Source: Osedax fenrisi (Eukaryota; Annelida; Polychaeta; Sabellida; Siboglinidae). From it: a stretch of 64,000 nucleotides of DNA. The stretch's first letter is position 1. Every line of letters starts with the position of its first letter. Positions 63,170-64,000 of the stretch are shown here, one piece after another. The notes beneath the pieces are model-generated. The model saw only the letters and a list, made by a program, of their open reading frames with translations, made no database searches and was not told the DNA's origin. The stretch spans positions 39,900,715-39,964,714 of the forward strand of contig OZ025240.1 in assembly GCA_964019155.1 (NCBI GenBank), read 5' to 3'. A program made the translations under genes and the position numbers.

Positions 63170-64000
63170 ACATATATATATAACTACTTATTATTATAAT
63201 CTATATTTATATATATATATATCCATGTGCCTTCTACACATATGTATTCCTACCAAAGATATATATATATAATGTTAGCGCTCTAAATATAGATACCAAG
63301 CTATTATTTAATAGGAATTTATATTCGCCAAACTTATTATTGTAGCCTATAGACTGTGACACAGTCCGATACAGAATTATCTGTACATCTTATACACATC
63401 CCTAATTATTATATATATATATATAATGTCACATATTTCGACATGGCTATTGTTCACAATAAATCTCAGCATTATTATCCTCTCCTTCTTTCAAATATAA
63501 TATTGTGTATAAACTAATGGATTTATTTTACTTAATAATCAGGAGCCGGTTACTCTGGAAATAAAATATTTCCTATCACTATCCAGAGACAATCTCTGGA
63601 TAATTCTCAGTAAATCGGGTTGTTCTGGACAAAAATACATATATTACAGCAAAAAAAATAGCCTAGGTTAGATAGAGGATGGGTTGTTCTGGGAATTTTT
63701 AGCTAATTTTATTCGCGTCGGACATTCGAGTAGCTCTCAAAATATATTTGTATAAAACTTGGACAATTTGATGGTACTTAGGATAACAAATAGGTGTCCT
63801 TATTAAATTTATAATACATAGGATCAAATATTAAAATATGAAATATGGGTTCTATATAATCCTATACTATATATATATATATTTATACATAATATAAAAT
63901 ATAATAATGAACACACTTAGTGTTTCGAAATAATTTCTAGTTAAATATATTTCATAATATATAATATTTTTAATAGATATGATAATAAAATATTAAATAA
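63170..64000. other. Window end: no gene seen
   Basis: Probably begins with gypsy 3' LTR sequence (TGTTATATGCTTACATATAT), then AT-rich sequence. A short mirrored segment ATCCAGAGACAATCTCTGGAT lies at 63580-63600, and GGGTTGTTCTGG occurs twice (63617, 63682). Confidence 0.4.

Overview
The window is AT-rich eukaryotic genomic DNA, most likely from an invertebrate animal. Genes are split by GT-AG introns from 55 bp to about 10.5 kb. Exons stand out as GC-richer islands in very AT-rich introns full of (AT)n tracts, minisatellites, MITEs, tRNA-derived SINEs, LINE remnants and LTR-element debris. There is no operon structure, no Shine-Dalgarno signal and no CRISPR array. The species cannot be named from the sequence; the gene set (LRRIQ3, MRPS2, a retinol/17-beta-HSD type SDR, TRAPPC6) is conserved in animals.

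Layout. 1-1130 (+): the last exons of an unrecognised gene, with a hAT-type MITE in the intron. 2888-3695 (-): a two-exon gene for an SP-motif repeat protein I do not recognise. 4323-16695 (+): a full 16-exon gene for an LRRIQ3-like protein (leucine-rich repeats, IQ motif, coiled coil), head to head with the previous gene. 17167-18488 (-): the last four exons of mitochondrial ribosomal protein uS2m (MRPS2), convergent with LRRIQ3. 20.4-23.3 kb: MITE, palindrome cluster and weak exon candidates. 23312-37872 (+): a complete seven-exon membrane-anchored short-chain dehydrogenase; its first intron holds a 12-bp minisatellite, three TTAA-type MITEs, a pogo-like MITE with one of those nested in it, and a decayed hAT transposon with recognisable transposase C-terminus. 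39075-49684 (-): a complete five-exon TRAPPC6 (Trs33) gene whose 8.7-kb first intron carries an almost intact non-LTR reverse transcriptase in the opposite orientation.

50-64 kb has no host gene that I can support. It holds short palindromes, TTAA MITEs, a CR1-like LINE 3' end, three inverted-repeat structures built round a shared core (the third is at 24 kb), a TRIM-like pair of LTRs, and a broken Ty3/gypsy pol (RT thumb, RNase H, integrase) interrupted by an 856-bp hAT element with a perfect 8-bp target duplication.

The genes are unrelated housekeeping or ciliary genes and do not form a pathway. Exon models were built by hand from splice sites, matching intron phases and protein family resemblance remembered from known proteins; no search was run.
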